A stretch of DNA of 64,000 bases from the NCBI GenBank assembly GCA_964370645.1, contig CAYJJS010000002.1:1-64000 (forward strand), in the 5' to 3' direction. This DNA comes from CAMQRS01 sp964370645 (GTDB lineage: Bacteria > Bacillota_I > Bacilli_A > Erysipelotrichales > Erysipelotrichaceae). Below the pieces are notes generated by a model. It worked only from the letters and a program-made list of their open reading frames with translations. It was not told the DNA's origin and searched no databases. The translations under genes were made by a program, and so were the position numbers. Positions 26,080 to 35,131 of this stretch are shown here, in pieces (position 1 is the stretch's first letter; every line of letters begins with the position of its first letter).

Positions 26080-26784
26080 ATGAAGTTTGGTGGAACTTCT
26101 TTGAAGAGTGTAATCACACGAGAATATGTATACCAACATATCGCAAAGTACACGAAGCAATATAAAATTGTTTTAGTCGTCAGCGCAATGGGAAGATACC
26201 CTGAACCTTATGCTACAGATACTCTATTGATGCATGCACACAAAACAATGAGCAAAGAAGAAAAAGCAAGGTTGGCTAGTATTGGTGAGCAATATAGTGC
26301 TTTGCGTGTTTGTTCTGAGTTGCTACAAAAAGGGTATCGATGCAAAAGTATTGCATATCAAGAGGCTGGAATTATAAGCGACCATAAATATGAATATGCG
26401 AACATTTTACAACTAGATGACACACATATAAAAACACTCTTAGAACAATACGATATCATTGTTGTAAGTGGGTTTATCGCTTGTAACACTTCTTACAAAG
26501 TAACAACTTTAGGACGTGGCGGAAGCGATTTTAGTGCTGTTTTATTAGGGGGAATGCTGCAGCTAGGAGAAGTAAGTATTTATAGTGATGTAGATGGGGT
26601 GTACGACAGTGATCCCAATGTTGATCAAAATACAAAAAAATATGTTTGTTTATCGTATGATGAAATGTTGAATTTAAACAGCAAGGTTTTGCATGATCGA
26701 TGTGTGCTTTATGCTAAAAAACACCGTATAAAGATTCGTGTGTTAGGCACGTTTAGTAATAATGAAGGAACAATCATTGAATAA
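26080..26784 (+). CDS. Aspartokinase-like amino-acid kinase without ACT domains
   Basis: 234 residues of catalytic domain only: KFGGTSL at the N-terminus, SAMGRYPEP, a GRGGSDFSAVLL substrate loop and SDVDGVYDSDPN. No regulatory ACT domains, whereas typical LysC is 400 or more. Start is uncertain: the ATG at 26080 has no ribosome site within 20 nt, while a strong AGGAGGG (26049-26055) sits 10 nt before an in-frame ACG at 26065 that would give the family-like N-terminus (M)KIKVMKFGGTS. The ATG at 26058 is in another frame. Likely phosphorylates aspartate for lysine/threonine/diaminopimelate synthesis, or a related role. Followed by a terminator. Confidence 0.75.
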   Translation: MKFGGTSLKSVITREYVYQHIAKYTKQYKIVLVVSAMGRYPEPYATDTLLMHAHKTMSKEEKARLASIGEQYSALRVCSELLQKGYRCKSIAYQEAGIISDHKYEYANILQLDDTHIKTLLEQYDIIVVSGFIACNTSYKVTTLGRGGSDFSAVLLGGMLQLGEVSIYSDVDGVYDSDPNVDQNTKKYVCLSYDEMLNLNSKVLHDRCVLYAKKHRIKIRVLGTFSNNEGTIIE

Positions 26785-26806
26785 AAGGGGAGACCCTTTT
26801 ATTTTT
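26780..26806 (+). terminator. Intrinsic terminator
   Basis: AATAAAAGGG/CCCTTTTATT perfect 10-bp stem with GAGA tetraloop and following T run, overlapping the aspartokinase stop. Confidence 0.9.
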
Positions 26807-26878
26807 ATGAGGCATTGAGTTTATGTGGTATATCACTTATAATGGCTATGAACATTTCTTTTACAAAGGAGGGATACA

Positions 26879-28180
26879 ATGCGATTGGAACCAAAGGTAA
26901 AAATACATTCACATCGTAAATATATAATACTTTCAATTATTGTTTTATTGGCTGTTTCGCTTGGTTTGTGGTATATGTTTGGATATACACAACCTGACAC
27001 AGAGGATGAGGGGCTTCAAATATGTGAGATGAATACTACACAGACACAGTCCTTTCTTAGTAAAGAGTATGAATCAACATATGCTTTATCCGATTATTTC
27101 TTTTATGGAGAAGTTTTAAATGTGTTTGTGAATCCATACCAAATTGATCAAAATGATCCAGTGTTTGGAAAAACCTTGTTGTTGAAGGATGTGTGTAGCG
27201 AACAAGAATATGCATATGTGCTAGGGAACAAGGTAGATAAACACATTGACTTAACGTATGTGAAAAATGGTTTGTACGAGTTATATATAATCGATGAATT
27301 GATAGAGAAAAGGGTTGTTTTCACCAGTGAAATAGAGGATCAAATAAAAAGCGTTAGTAATGCGGATGGCAATCGGTTGATATCCCTACATGCAGATATG
27401 AATATGTATGAGGATGAGGGAATTCAATTGTTGGATAATTATGCATTTTTAACAGTAGAAGATACAAAATTAGCAGAAGATGAATACGATATTATTATTG
27501 ATCCAGCAGCTTATGACTATGATTTTACATATAGTTTGAATTTAGGAAGTGAAGGACATGGATTATATGAGGCGAATGAATCGTATCAAGCAGCTATTTT
27601 ACTTCAAGAAGAATTAGAGTTATTAGGGTATAAAGTGCTGATCACGCGAGATGATAGCGAGGCATTGAACAGCTATGGAGAAGGTGGTCGTATACATAAA
27701 GCGTATGAGGCAAGTGCAAAATATTATATTAAATTAGGATTTAATCAAGGGGCACAAACATTGCGTGGATTGGATATCTCATATTCTGCACATGCATCTG
27801 ATACGTTTGCAGCACAGGTTGTTTACACGTTAGAGAAGTATCCAGACATAGTCTTAAGTGGATTGTACTCATCTTCTCTTGAAGGAGTGATAGATCCACA
27901 AGTACTAGAAGGTATGGATGGTGTGTATGGATATGATTCGAATTTATGGATACGCGAAAGTGGAGGGAAGGCTACTGGAGCGGGTAGATATTCAGAAAAT
28001 TCAGTTGCAGGGACAGCATCGTATAGTTTGAATAATGTTTATGGAATACAAGCGATAGATATTTCCTTGGGGTATTTGAGTAATGCACAAGATGTGTCTT
28101 ATTGGAATACAAGTAAAGAGGTGTATATGGAAGCATTAGCAGATGCATTGCATTCATACATGTCTGTAAGTGAAGAATAA
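26879..28180 (+). CDS. Membrane-anchored amidase_3-like protein, probably inactive
   Basis: 433 residues: basic N-terminus, membrane helix (about 17-36), an extracellular region of about 165 residues, then an N-acetylmuramoyl-L-alanine amidase (Amidase_3)-like domain. The fold landmarks are there but the zinc ligands appear lost: the DPGHGG position reads IIIDPAAYDYD (about 203-213), the S-x-H-x-N position reads KLGFNQGAQ (about 285), and the E-x-GFLSN position reads SLGYLSNAQD (about 395). I read it as a pseudoenzyme that may bind peptidoglycan or regulate another hydrolase. GGAGGG ribosome site. Twelve nt precede the ABC-F gene. Confidence 0.65.
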   Translation: MRLEPKVKIHSHRKYIILSIIVLLAVSLGLWYMFGYTQPDTEDEGLQICEMNTTQTQSFLSKEYESTYALSDYFFYGEVLNVFVNPYQIDQNDPVFGKTLLLKDVCSEQEYAYVLGNKVDKHIDLTYVKNGLYELYIIDELIEKRVVFTSEIEDQIKSVSNADGNRLISLHADMNMYEDEGIQLLDNYAFLTVEDTKLAEDEYDIIIDPAAYDYDFTYSLNLGSEGHGLYEANESYQAAILLQEELELLGYKVLITRDDSEALNSYGEGGRIHKAYEASAKYYIKLGFNQGAQTLRGLDISYSAHASDTFAAQVVYTLEKYPDIVLSGLYSSSLEGVIDPQVLEGMDGVYGYDSNLWIRESGGKATGAGRYSENSVAGTASYSLNNVYGIQAIDISLGYLSNAQDVSYWNTSKEVYMEALADALHSYMSVSEE

Positions 28181-28191
28181 GGAGGAGAAGT

Positions 28192-30033
28192 ATGCGTTAT
28201 CAAATAGCAAAGGGAAGTAAGTCTTATGGTTCTCAAGATGTATTTGAAAATATAGTGTTTGAAATAAAAGATAAGCAGAAAGTAGCCATTGTTGGAAGAA
28301 ATGGGTGTGGAAAAAGTACATTGCTTAAAGTAATTGCTGGCATTGAAGATTTAGATGGAGGTCAGATTCACAAGGAGAAGCAGTGCGAAATTCAATATTT
28401 GGCACAAACGATTTTCATGGATGAAGAGATTAGTGTAGAAGCAGAGTTTGAAAAAGTATTTGAAGAAATCCATAAATATGAACTTCAACTGAAGCAATTA
28501 GAACAGAAAATGTTGCATGAACATAGTGAATCGCTATTGAATGAATATGCGAAAATGCAAAGTGCTTTTGAAGAGTTGGGTGGATATACATACAAACAAG
28601 AGATGATGTTGATTTTCACAAAGTTTGGATTTACTAAAGAAGATTTAAAGAAACCCATCTCTCAATTTTCTGGGGGACAAAAAACGCGCTTAGCCTTTGT
28701 TAAGCTGTTAGTCAGCAAGCCTGATATTTTATTGTTGGATGAACCAACCAATCATTTGGACTTACAAACAATCCAATGGTTAGAAGGTTATATTAAAAAT
28801 TATTCTAAAGCAGTTGTTATGGTTTCACATGATCGTACGTTTTTAGATAATGTGGTAGATGTTGTGTATGAAATAGAGTATGGGATTATGCGCAAATATA
28901 CAGGGAATTACACGAATTATGTTGATGTCAAAAGAAATGATGTAGAACGAAATAAAAGTGCATTTGCACGACAACAAAAAGAGATTGCACAATTAGAAGA
29001 AATGATTGAAAAATTTCGCTACAAAGCAAGTAAAGCAAAATTTGCACAATCAAAAATTAAATATTTAGATAGAATGGATCGTGTACAAGATCGAAGCGTA
29101 GATGAGAGAAGTTTCCATGCTACCTTTCGTAGTAATATAAAAGGTGGAAATCAAGTCTTACAAGTGAAAGATTTACAAGTGGGTTATGAATATCCATTGT
29201 GTACTATAAACCTTGAAATTTTACGTGGTCAAAGAATTGCAATCGTAGGAGAAAATGGTACAGGGAAATCTACTTTTATCAAGACATTAATGGAAAAAAT
29301 CGAACCATTATCAGGTGCTTATTTATTTGGTCATCAAATTGAAACGAGTTACTTTGATCAAGAATTAGCACAGTTTTCTTCACATAAAAGTGTGTTGGAA
29401 GAATTGTGGAGTTTGTTTCCAGATTATGATCACAGTGAGATTCGTAGTGCGTTAGGTAGCTTTTTGTTTCGTGGTGAAGAGGTATTTAAAGAAGTGAGTG
29501 TGTTAAGTGGTGGTGAAAAAGTTCGCTTGACATTGGCGAAAATTATGTTGGAACATGCCAATTTCTTATTAATGGATGAACCAACCAATCATTTGGATAT
29601 CATTGGTAAAGAGGCTTTAGAAGAGAGTATTAAACAATATGATGGAACCATGTTATTTGTTTCACACGATCGTTATTTTATTTCTCAAATTGCAACAGGT
29701 GTACTTGAGTTGAAAGAGGGAGTTGCTACATATTATCCGTTGACATACAATGAATATAAAGAGAAACAAGCACAAAAAGAAACAACTCGTGAGCAAGTTG
29801 TAAAAAATAAAGAAAAACCAAAATATATAAATTATGGAAGAGAAGTTTCTCGATTAGAAAAGCAAATTGAAAAAATTGAAATTGAAATTGCACAACAAAG
29901 TCAATTGCGTTTTGATCCTTGTTATTATGAAGATCATACTAAAATGCAACAACTAGATGCACATATTGCAATGTTGGAAATGCAATTGGATGAATTTGTT
30001 TGTAAATGGGAAGAGTACAGTGAACAATTATAA
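28192..30033 (+). CDS. ABC-F family ATPase
   Basis: 613 residues with two ABC domains in one chain and no membrane segments. Walker A GRNGCGKST (about 33) and GENGTGKST (about 354); signatures FSGGQKTRLAF and LSGGEKVRLTL; Walker B LLLDEPTNHLD and LLMDEPTNHLD. A basic linker (RYKASKAKFAQSKIKYLDR) separates them and a C-terminal coiled coil ends the protein. ABC-F proteins act on the ribosome, either as translation factors or as antibiotic-resistance proteins; linker length alone does not decide. Likely housekeeping given the context. Confidence 0.9.
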   Translation: MRYQIAKGSKSYGSQDVFENIVFEIKDKQKVAIVGRNGCGKSTLLKVIAGIEDLDGGQIHKEKQCEIQYLAQTIFMDEEISVEAEFEKVFEEIHKYELQLKQLEQKMLHEHSESLLNEYAKMQSAFEELGGYTYKQEMMLIFTKFGFTKEDLKKPISQFSGGQKTRLAFVKLLVSKPDILLLDEPTNHLDLQTIQWLEGYIKNYSKAVVMVSHDRTFLDNVVDVVYEIEYGIMRKYTGNYTNYVDVKRNDVERNKSAFARQQKEIAQLEEMIEKFRYKASKAKFAQSKIKYLDRMDRVQDRSVDERSFHATFRSNIKGGNQVLQVKDLQVGYEYPLCTINLEILRGQRIAIVGENGTGKSTFIKTLMEKIEPLSGAYLFGHQIETSYFDQELAQFSSHKSVLEELWSLFPDYDHSEIRSALGSFLFRGEEVFKEVSVLSGGEKVRLTLAKIMLEHANFLLMDEPTNHLDIIGKEALEESIKQYDGTMLFVSHDRYFISQIATGVLELKEGVATYYPLTYNEYKEKQAQKETTREQVVKNKEKPKYINYGREVSRLEKQIEKIEIEIAQQSQLRFDPCYYEDHTKMQQLDAHIAMLEMQLDEFVCKWEEYSEQL

Positions 30034-30057
30034 GGTGTATTACGCACCTTTTTTTTT
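30032..30057 (+). terminator. Intrinsic terminator after ABC-F gene
   Basis: AAGGTG/CACCTT-type hairpin (GTATTAC loop region) followed by nine T. Confidence 0.8.
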
Positions 30058-30127
30058 GGAGAAATTACTTGTGAAAAAATAGGAAGAAAAATATCGAATT
30101 CACTGTATAATTAAGATGAGGTGAAAA

Positions 30128-30790
30128 GTGGTGGATGATATGTATTTTGAATATGGCGAAAAAGAGATAGACTATTTGAAGAAAAAAGATAAAAAACTAG
30201 GGGAAGCAATTGCACAAATAGGAATGCTTAAAAGACCCGTTGAGAAAGATATATTCAGTGCGATCATAAAAGCAATATTAGGGCAGCAGATATCGGCGCA
30301 AGCAACAAAAACAGTGTTTAAACGGATGTGCGATGAACTTGGTTGTGTTAGTGTAAATACACTTAATAAATTAGAGGTTGCGCAAATTCAGGCCTTTGGA
30401 ACAACGTTCAAAAAAGCTGAGTACATCAAAGATTTCACAACAAAGGTATACACTAAGGATTGCAACTTGAATGAATTGTATGCACTTAGTGATGAAGAGA
30501 TTATTAGAAAATTATCTAGTCTAAAGGGGATTGGTGTATGGAGTGCAGAAATGGTGTTGATTAGTGCATTGCAGCGTCAAGATGTTATAAGCTTTGGTGA
30601 TATTGCAATACATAGAGGTTTACGTATGTTATATCGTCATAAAGAAATTACTGAAGAACTTTTTGCACGTTATGCTAAACGATATTCCCCATATGGAAGT
30701 GTTGCGAGTGTGTATTTGTGGGCGATTGCTGCAGGGGCGTTAGGCCATGTAGAGGATCCCAAAAAGAAGCAAGTTAATACAAAGCGATAA
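30128..30790 (+). CDS. DNA-3-methyladenine glycosylase (AlkA-like)
   Basis: 220 residues, HhH-GPD superfamily. ILGQQISAQATKTVFKR (about 55-71), the helix-hairpin-helix LKGIGVWSAEMVLI (about 136) and catalytic Asp in FGDIAIHRGLRML (about 158). Removes alkylated bases such as 3-methyladenine. The start is GTG at 30128 after GAGGTG; a second GTG and an ATG at 30140 are alternatives. First gene of an alkylation-repair operon with adaA-ogt, which strongly supports the substrate class. Confidence 0.88.
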   Translation: MVDDMYFEYGEKEIDYLKKKDKKLGEAIAQIGMLKRPVEKDIFSAIIKAILGQQISAQATKTVFKRMCDELGCVSVNTLNKLEVAQIQAFGTTFKKAEYIKDFTTKVYTKDCNLNELYALSDEEIIRKLSSLKGIGVWSAEMVLISALQRQDVISFGDIAIHRGLRMLYRHKEITEELFARYAKRYSPYGSVASVYLWAIAAGALGHVEDPKKKQVNTKR

Positions 30791-30825
30791 ACACTATTTG
30801 TCAACGTTGAAGGAGAGGTGAAGTT

Positions 30826-31386
30826 ATGGGAGTACAAATGTCTTTTGATGAAATGTATCAAGCAGTGATTGCAAACGATGCAAGTTATGATGGTGTATTT
30901 TTTTATGCAGTGAAATCGACGGGGATTTATTGTAAGCCATCGTGTAAATCAAGAATACCTAAAGCAGAAAATGTATCATTTTACCAATCTTTTGAGGATG
31001 CACAACAAGATGGATATCGTCCTTGCAAAAGGTGTAGAAGTGATTTGGTGGAGTATAGACCAATGAAAGAAATAGCGCTTCAATTAAAAGTTCAAATGGA
31101 TGCTTTGTTTCAAAAGCAAGGAATAGTACAAATAGAGACCGGTGCGTTTGGACTCTCTTCAAAGCGTATAGTAGAGATTTTCAAAGGGGAATATGGAATA
31201 ACTCCAAATGAATATATGAGTAATCTCAGGTATGAGGAGGCAATTCGAAGACTACAAAATAGTAATGATAAAATCGTTGATATTGCATATGCAATTGGTT
31301 TTAGTAGCATATCTGCATTCTATGCTTTTTTTAAGAAGCGAGCAAGTATGTCACCAGCAACGTATCGAAAAGGAGTGAAAAGATGA
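30826..31386 (+). CDS. adaA: Ada-type methylphosphotriester repair regulator AdaA
   Basis: 186 residues: Ada zinc-binding domain with Cys36, Cys40, Cys67 and Cys70 (YCKPSC and PCKRC), where Cys36 is the methyl acceptor, followed by an AraC-type double HTH (KRIVEIFKGEYGITPNEYM and VDIAYAIGFSSISAFYAFF). On taking a methyl group from a DNA phosphotriester it becomes an activator of alkylation-repair genes, presumably this operon. Its stop overlaps ogt by 4 nt. AGAGGTGA ribosome site. Confidence 0.93.
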   Translation: MGVQMSFDEMYQAVIANDASYDGVFFYAVKSTGIYCKPSCKSRIPKAENVSFYQSFEDAQQDGYRPCKRCRSDLVEYRPMKEIALQLKVQMDALFQKQGIVQIETGAFGLSSKRIVEIFKGEYGITPNEYMSNLRYEEAIRRLQNSNDKIVDIAYAIGFSSISAFYAFFKKRASMSPATYRKGVKR

Positions 31387-31847
31387 TTCAGTTTGCAATT
31401 TATGAAACAAAATTAGGATATATAAAAATGAAGTATGAAAAGGATGAAGTTGTTTATATAAAAAAGATAGACGATAAAGAAATCTGCGATTTTGGTATTA
31501 AGACAAGCTTTAGCGATAAGGTATATACACAATTGTTGGAGTACTTAGATGGGAAGCGAAAACAATTTGACATCGCGTATCGACTTGAGGGCAGTGATTT
31601 TCAAAAACGTGTATGGGCCGCTCTTTGTGATATTCCATTTGGAGAAACACGAAGTTATAAAGAGGTGGCAATTGCAATCGGTAATGAAAAAGCGAGTAGA
31701 GCTGTAGGGATGGCAAACAACAAAAATCCAATTACTATAATTGTGCCTTGCCACAGAGTCATTGGATCGAGCGGGAAACTTGTAGGGTATGCAGGTGGAT
31801 TACAGATGAAAGAACATTTGTTAAAAATGGAGGAGGAGTATAAATGA
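31383..31847 (+). CDS. ogt: Methylated-DNA-protein-cysteine S-methyltransferase
   Basis: 154 residues. Active-site IIVPCHRVIG (Cys123 accepts the methyl from O6-methylguanine) and the recognition helix segment YKEVAIAIGNEKASRAVG. Suicide DNA repair protein. ATGA overlaps on both sides (with adaA and with the ABM gene) indicate tight translational coupling. The AdaA/Ogt pair corresponds to the Bacillus AdaA/AdaB arrangement. Confidence 0.94.
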   Translation: MIQFAIYETKLGYIKMKYEKDEVVYIKKIDDKEICDFGIKTSFSDKVYTQLLEYLDGKRKQFDIAYRLEGSDFQKRVWAALCDIPFGETRSYKEVAIAIGNEKASRAVGMANNKNPITIIVPCHRVIGSSGKLVGYAGGLQMKEHLLKMEEEYK

Positions 31848-32206
31848 GTAAGTATATAGTGCTTTTTGAAGTTGTTTTAACAAAAGAGGGGAAAGTGAGA
31901 TATTTAGAGCTTGCAACAATGTTGAAAGAGATGTTAGTGCAATTTGATGGATTTATTAGTGCAGAACGTTTTCAAAGTTTAACAAATGAAAACAAGATTC
32001 TTTCTATGAATGTATGGGAAAGTGAAGAAGCAATGCGTAAGTGGCGTAAAGTGAGTGAACACAGAATGAGTCAACTTGAAGGTAGAAATAAATTGTTTGA
32101 AAGTTATAAAATATCTGTGAGTAAGGTTGTAAGAGAGTATACTAAGGAAAATAGAAATGAAGCACCAAGTGATTCAAACATGTATTTTGATAATTATTTA
32201 TTTTAA
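31844..32206 (+). CDS. ABM-domain (antibiotic biosynthesis monooxygenase-like) protein
   Basis: 120 residues. A dimeric alpha/beta-barrel fold is suggested by YIVLFEVVLTKEGKVRYLEL, LVQFDGFISAERFQS, ILSMNVWESEEAMRKWR and the SEHR motif near residue 70, as in quinol monooxygenase/ABM proteins. Function unknown; members handle aromatic or carbonyl substrates or haem. Its 4-nt overlap with ogt places it inside the alkylation-repair operon. The last 9 nt overlap the convergent membrane-protein gene. Confidence 0.75.
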   Translation: MSKYIVLFEVVLTKEGKVRYLELATMLKEMLVQFDGFISAERFQSLTNENKILSMNVWESEEAMRKWRKVSEHRMSQLEGRNKLFESYKISVSKVVREYTKENRNEAPSDSNMYFDNYLF

Positions 32207-32773
32207 ATTGTTTAATACAGAAACAAAGACCGCGTTTAAACCGATACATAAGATACATTCACCAAGTGAAGATATATCTCCAAAAGCATATATGCTCATT
32301 GAAAAAGCAAATAGTATTATGCTGCAAATGGATAGTATCTTTTGAAATAATACAATATCGTATTTACGTATTTTTTGTGCATAGATGAGTAAAAAACAAA
32401 TAGTAAATATGCAAGCAGACATTCCCCCAATAACATGTATTTGCGAATACAAGTCATTGGCGTGCATTGTATAGGGTAGTGACATAGAAACGATTGCTAA
32501 GCAACAAGTAAATGTCATTGTCATGCAATTACGTATATGAAGAAGTTTACTTTTTTTATATATAGATAGACAAGCAATTAAATAAAACGCTGACTGCAAA
32601 AATACCCAAAGCAAATAAAGTGGACGATACTGTGCTAGACCACCGACATGGGTTAAATTTTCATGAAATAAAGAGGCGTTGCTGACTAAGTATAACAGTA
32701 GTATGGAAGTACACAGCGCCCACAAAAAGTACCATTTTCGTAACATAAAAATATCGTAATGAAAAATATGCAA
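32198..32773 (-). CDS. Six-TM membrane protein of unknown function
   Basis: 191 residues with about six hydrophobic helices (for example WYFLWALCTSILLLYLVSN, LYLLWVFLQSAFYLIACL, IGGMSACIFTICFLLIYA, ILSICSIILFAFSMSIYAF). No family is recognised with confidence; a DUF998-like layout is possible. The start is uncertain: neither the ATG at 32773 nor the in-frame ATG nine codons later has a ribosome site. Convergent with, and overlapping by 9 nt, the alkylation operon. Confidence 0.6.
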   Translation of the reverse strand: MHIFHYDIFMLRKWYFLWALCTSILLLYLVSNASLFHENLTHVGGLAQYRPLYLLWVFLQSAFYLIACLSIYKKSKLLHIRNCMTMTFTCCLAIVSMSLPYTMHANDLYSQIHVIGGMSACIFTICFLLIYAQKIRKYDIVLFQKILSICSIILFAFSMSIYAFGDISSLGECILCIGLNAVFVSVLNNLK

Positions 32774-32876
32774 GATGTCAATGTTTGTTTGAGAATTCGC
32801 GATGGGGTATGAAGTTAGTTTTATTTTTTAGGAATAAAATTGTGTTCTTGTATATATATTAAGTAGGAGGGTTCTT

Positions 32877-33209
32877 ATGAATATATATACGATTAGTGAT
32901 GATAAAAAAGAAAAATTAGTTGTACAGCTTTGTCAATCGTATCGTGATTGTGAACAATTGCGATACGATGATCAAATGTTTGTAAAAGAGAAAATAAATG
33001 TTTATGCTTGTTTATCTTTAAAAGGGAAAATCGATCATATATTAGAGGAAATGCGATTGGAATACGCATATATTATACGACGCGAATATATTGCTTTAGA
33101 AAGAGCTGGGTATTATGAGCAATATTTTAGTGCAAGCGAATACATTTTGTACAAAAAAGAGGCTATAGACTCATTTCTGCATTGCCTATACGGGGCTGGT
33201 TTGTTATAA
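32877..33209 (+). CDS. Conserved small cytosolic protein, function unknown
   Basis: 110 residues, helical and charged, no membrane segment and no cysteine motif. AGTAGGAGGG upstream of the ATG gives a strong start. The pattern (short N-terminal DDK-rich part, then YACLSLKGKIDHILEEMRLEY and a Tyr-rich C-terminus) reminds me of the MG284/MPN403 family of Mollicutes and relatives, but I cannot confirm this. It lies 52 nt upstream of ptsI. Confidence 0.6.
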   Translation: MNIYTISDDKKEKLVVQLCQSYRDCEQLRYDDQMFVKEKINVYACLSLKGKIDHILEEMRLEYAYIIRREYIALERAGYYEQYFSASEYILYKKEAIDSFLHCLYGAGLL

Positions 33210-33261
33210 TTAAATGGTTAACTAACTGACTAGCATCAGTGTAAGCAATAGGAGGAAATAT

Positions 33262-34974
33262 ATGTTAAAAGGTATTGCAGCTTCAGCAGGTATTGCTGTA
33301 GCAAAAGTTTATAAGCTTGAAATGTTAGCGATGGAAATTACGAAAACACATTGCGAAGACACAGAAGCAGAGGTAGCAAAGTTCGAGAACGCTTTAGAAA
33401 AAACAAAAGCGGATATTGAGGGGATCAAAGAACGTGCAACAGCAGCAGGGAAATTATCTGAAGAGGAAATCGCTGTATTCGATGCGCACTTAATGATGGC
33501 TTCTGATCCAGAATTTTCAAGTCAAATCGTATCTATGATTAACAACGATAAAGTAAATGCAGAGTTTGCAACACAAACAGTGGCAGACATGACAATTACA
33601 ATGTTTGAATCTATGGATAATGATTACTTTAGAGAAAGAGCAGCGGATATTAAAGATGTTACTTTCCGCCTTAAAGCAAATATTATGGGAATGATCATTC
33701 CTGATTTAGGGGCAATCAAGGAAGATTCAATTATTGTTGCACATGACTTAACTCCAAGTGATACAGCGCAATTGAATGAATATGCGAAAGGGTTTGTTAC
33801 TTCTATTGGAGGAAGAACAAGTCACTCGGCAATTATGGCTAGAAGTTTAGAAATACCTGCAGTAGTAGGATGTAGTAAAATTTTAGAAGAAGCAAATCAT
33901 GGAGATGTAATTGCAATGGATGCGGTAAGTGGAGATGTAATCATCAACCCAACAAGTGAAGAAATTGCAGCATACGAAGTGAAAAAAGTAGCTTTCTTAG
34001 AAGAAAAAGAAGCGTTAAAAGTGCTAGTTGATGCACCATCTGTATCTACAGATGGTCACCATGTTGAATTGGCTGGAAACATTGGTACGCCTAATGATGT
34101 AGAAGGTGTTGTAAACAATGGTGGAGAAGGTGTTGGGTTATACCGTACAGAATTCTTATATATGGATTCACAAGAATTCCCAACAGAAGAAGAGCAATAC
34201 ATTGCATATAAAACAGTATTAGAAGGAATGAATGGTAAAAAAGTAGTTGTTAGAACACTGGATATTGGTGGAGATAAAACGTTACCATATTTCACTTTCC
34301 CTGAGGAAATGAACCCATTCTTAGGATATAGAGCAATCCGTTTATGTTTGGATCGTACAGATATTTTCCGTACACAATTAAGAGCATTATGTCGTGCATC
34401 TGTATATGGAAAATTATGTATTATGTTCCCAATGATTGCAACAATCAAGGAATTCTGTGATGCAAAAGCAATTTTTGAAGAAGAAAAAGCAAAATTAATT
34501 GAAGAAGGTATAGCCGTTTCAGATAGTATTGAAGTTGGGATGATGGTGGAAATTCCAGCAGCAGCTGTGCTTGCTGATCAATTTGCAAAATATGCAGATT
34601 TCTTCTCAATTGGAACAAATGACTTAATTCAATATTCTATGGCAGCAGACCGTATGAGTGAAAATGTGTCTTACTTATACCAACCATATAACCCATCTAT
34701 CTTACGTCTAATTAAGATGACTATTGATGGAGCACATAAAGAAGGTAAATGGGCTGGAATGTGTGGAGAGATGGCTGGTGAACCAGATGCAGCAGCGATC
34801 TTATTAGGATTAGGGCTAGATGAATTCTCAATGAGTGCAACTTCTATTTTAAGAGCTAGAAAAGTAATTAACTCATTAAGCAAAAAAGAGATGGAAGCTG
34901 TTGCTGAACGTTGTTTAACAATGGATAGTGCAGAAGAAGTATTAGAATACGTACAAAGTGTATTAGCAAAATAA
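33262..34974 (+). CDS. ptsI: PTS Enzyme I
   Basis: 570 residues, full length. N-terminal swivel domain with GGRTSHSAIMARSLEIP (phospho-acceptor His188), then the PEP-binding barrel with GVGLYRTEFLYMD, LGYRAIRL, FSIGTNDLIQYSMAADR and active-site Cys in MCGEMAG. Transfers phosphate from PEP to HPr, starting all PTS sugar uptake. ptsH is not adjacent, unlike many Firmicutes. Strong AGGAGGAA site; followed by a terminator. Confidence 0.95.
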   Translation: MLKGIAASAGIAVAKVYKLEMLAMEITKTHCEDTEAEVAKFENALEKTKADIEGIKERATAAGKLSEEEIAVFDAHLMMASDPEFSSQIVSMINNDKVNAEFATQTVADMTITMFESMDNDYFRERAADIKDVTFRLKANIMGMIIPDLGAIKEDSIIVAHDLTPSDTAQLNEYAKGFVTSIGGRTSHSAIMARSLEIPAVVGCSKILEEANHGDVIAMDAVSGDVIINPTSEEIAAYEVKKVAFLEEKEALKVLVDAPSVSTDGHHVELAGNIGTPNDVEGVVNNGGEGVGLYRTEFLYMDSQEFPTEEEQYIAYKTVLEGMNGKKVVVRTLDIGGDKTLPYFTFPEEMNPFLGYRAIRLCLDRTDIFRTQLRALCRASVYGKLCIMFPMIATIKEFCDAKAIFEEEKAKLIEEGIAVSDSIEVGMMVEIPAAAVLADQFAKYADFFSIGTNDLIQYSMAADRMSENVSYLYQPYNPSILRLIKMTIDGAHKEGKWAGMCGEMAGEPDAAAILLGLGLDEFSMSATSILRARKVINSLSKKEMEAVAERCLTMDSAEEVLEYVQSVLAK

Positions 34975-35015
34975 TTAAAGTTATCCCATTATTTCAATGG
35001 AATATAAACCAGGAA

Positions 35016-35048
35016 AGGTACGGTGTCAAATGCCGTGCTTTTTCTTTT
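35016..35048 (+). terminator. Intrinsic terminator after ptsI
   Basis: GTACGG/CCGTGC stem (one G-U pair) with 9-nt loop, then TTTTTCTTTT. Confidence 0.75.
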
Positions 35049-35131
35049 ATATAAGGGTTTGAGGAGTGGGGAGTGATAATGCATGGAGTGCTTATAAAAT
35101 TAATGTTATAATGAAAATGGAGAGGTGCACT

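Noticed and set aside
34975..35131. Small peptide ORF near the third HTH-TPR regulator
   Set aside because: A 21-codon ATG frame near 35000 exists but lacks a ribosome site and runs through the terminator.
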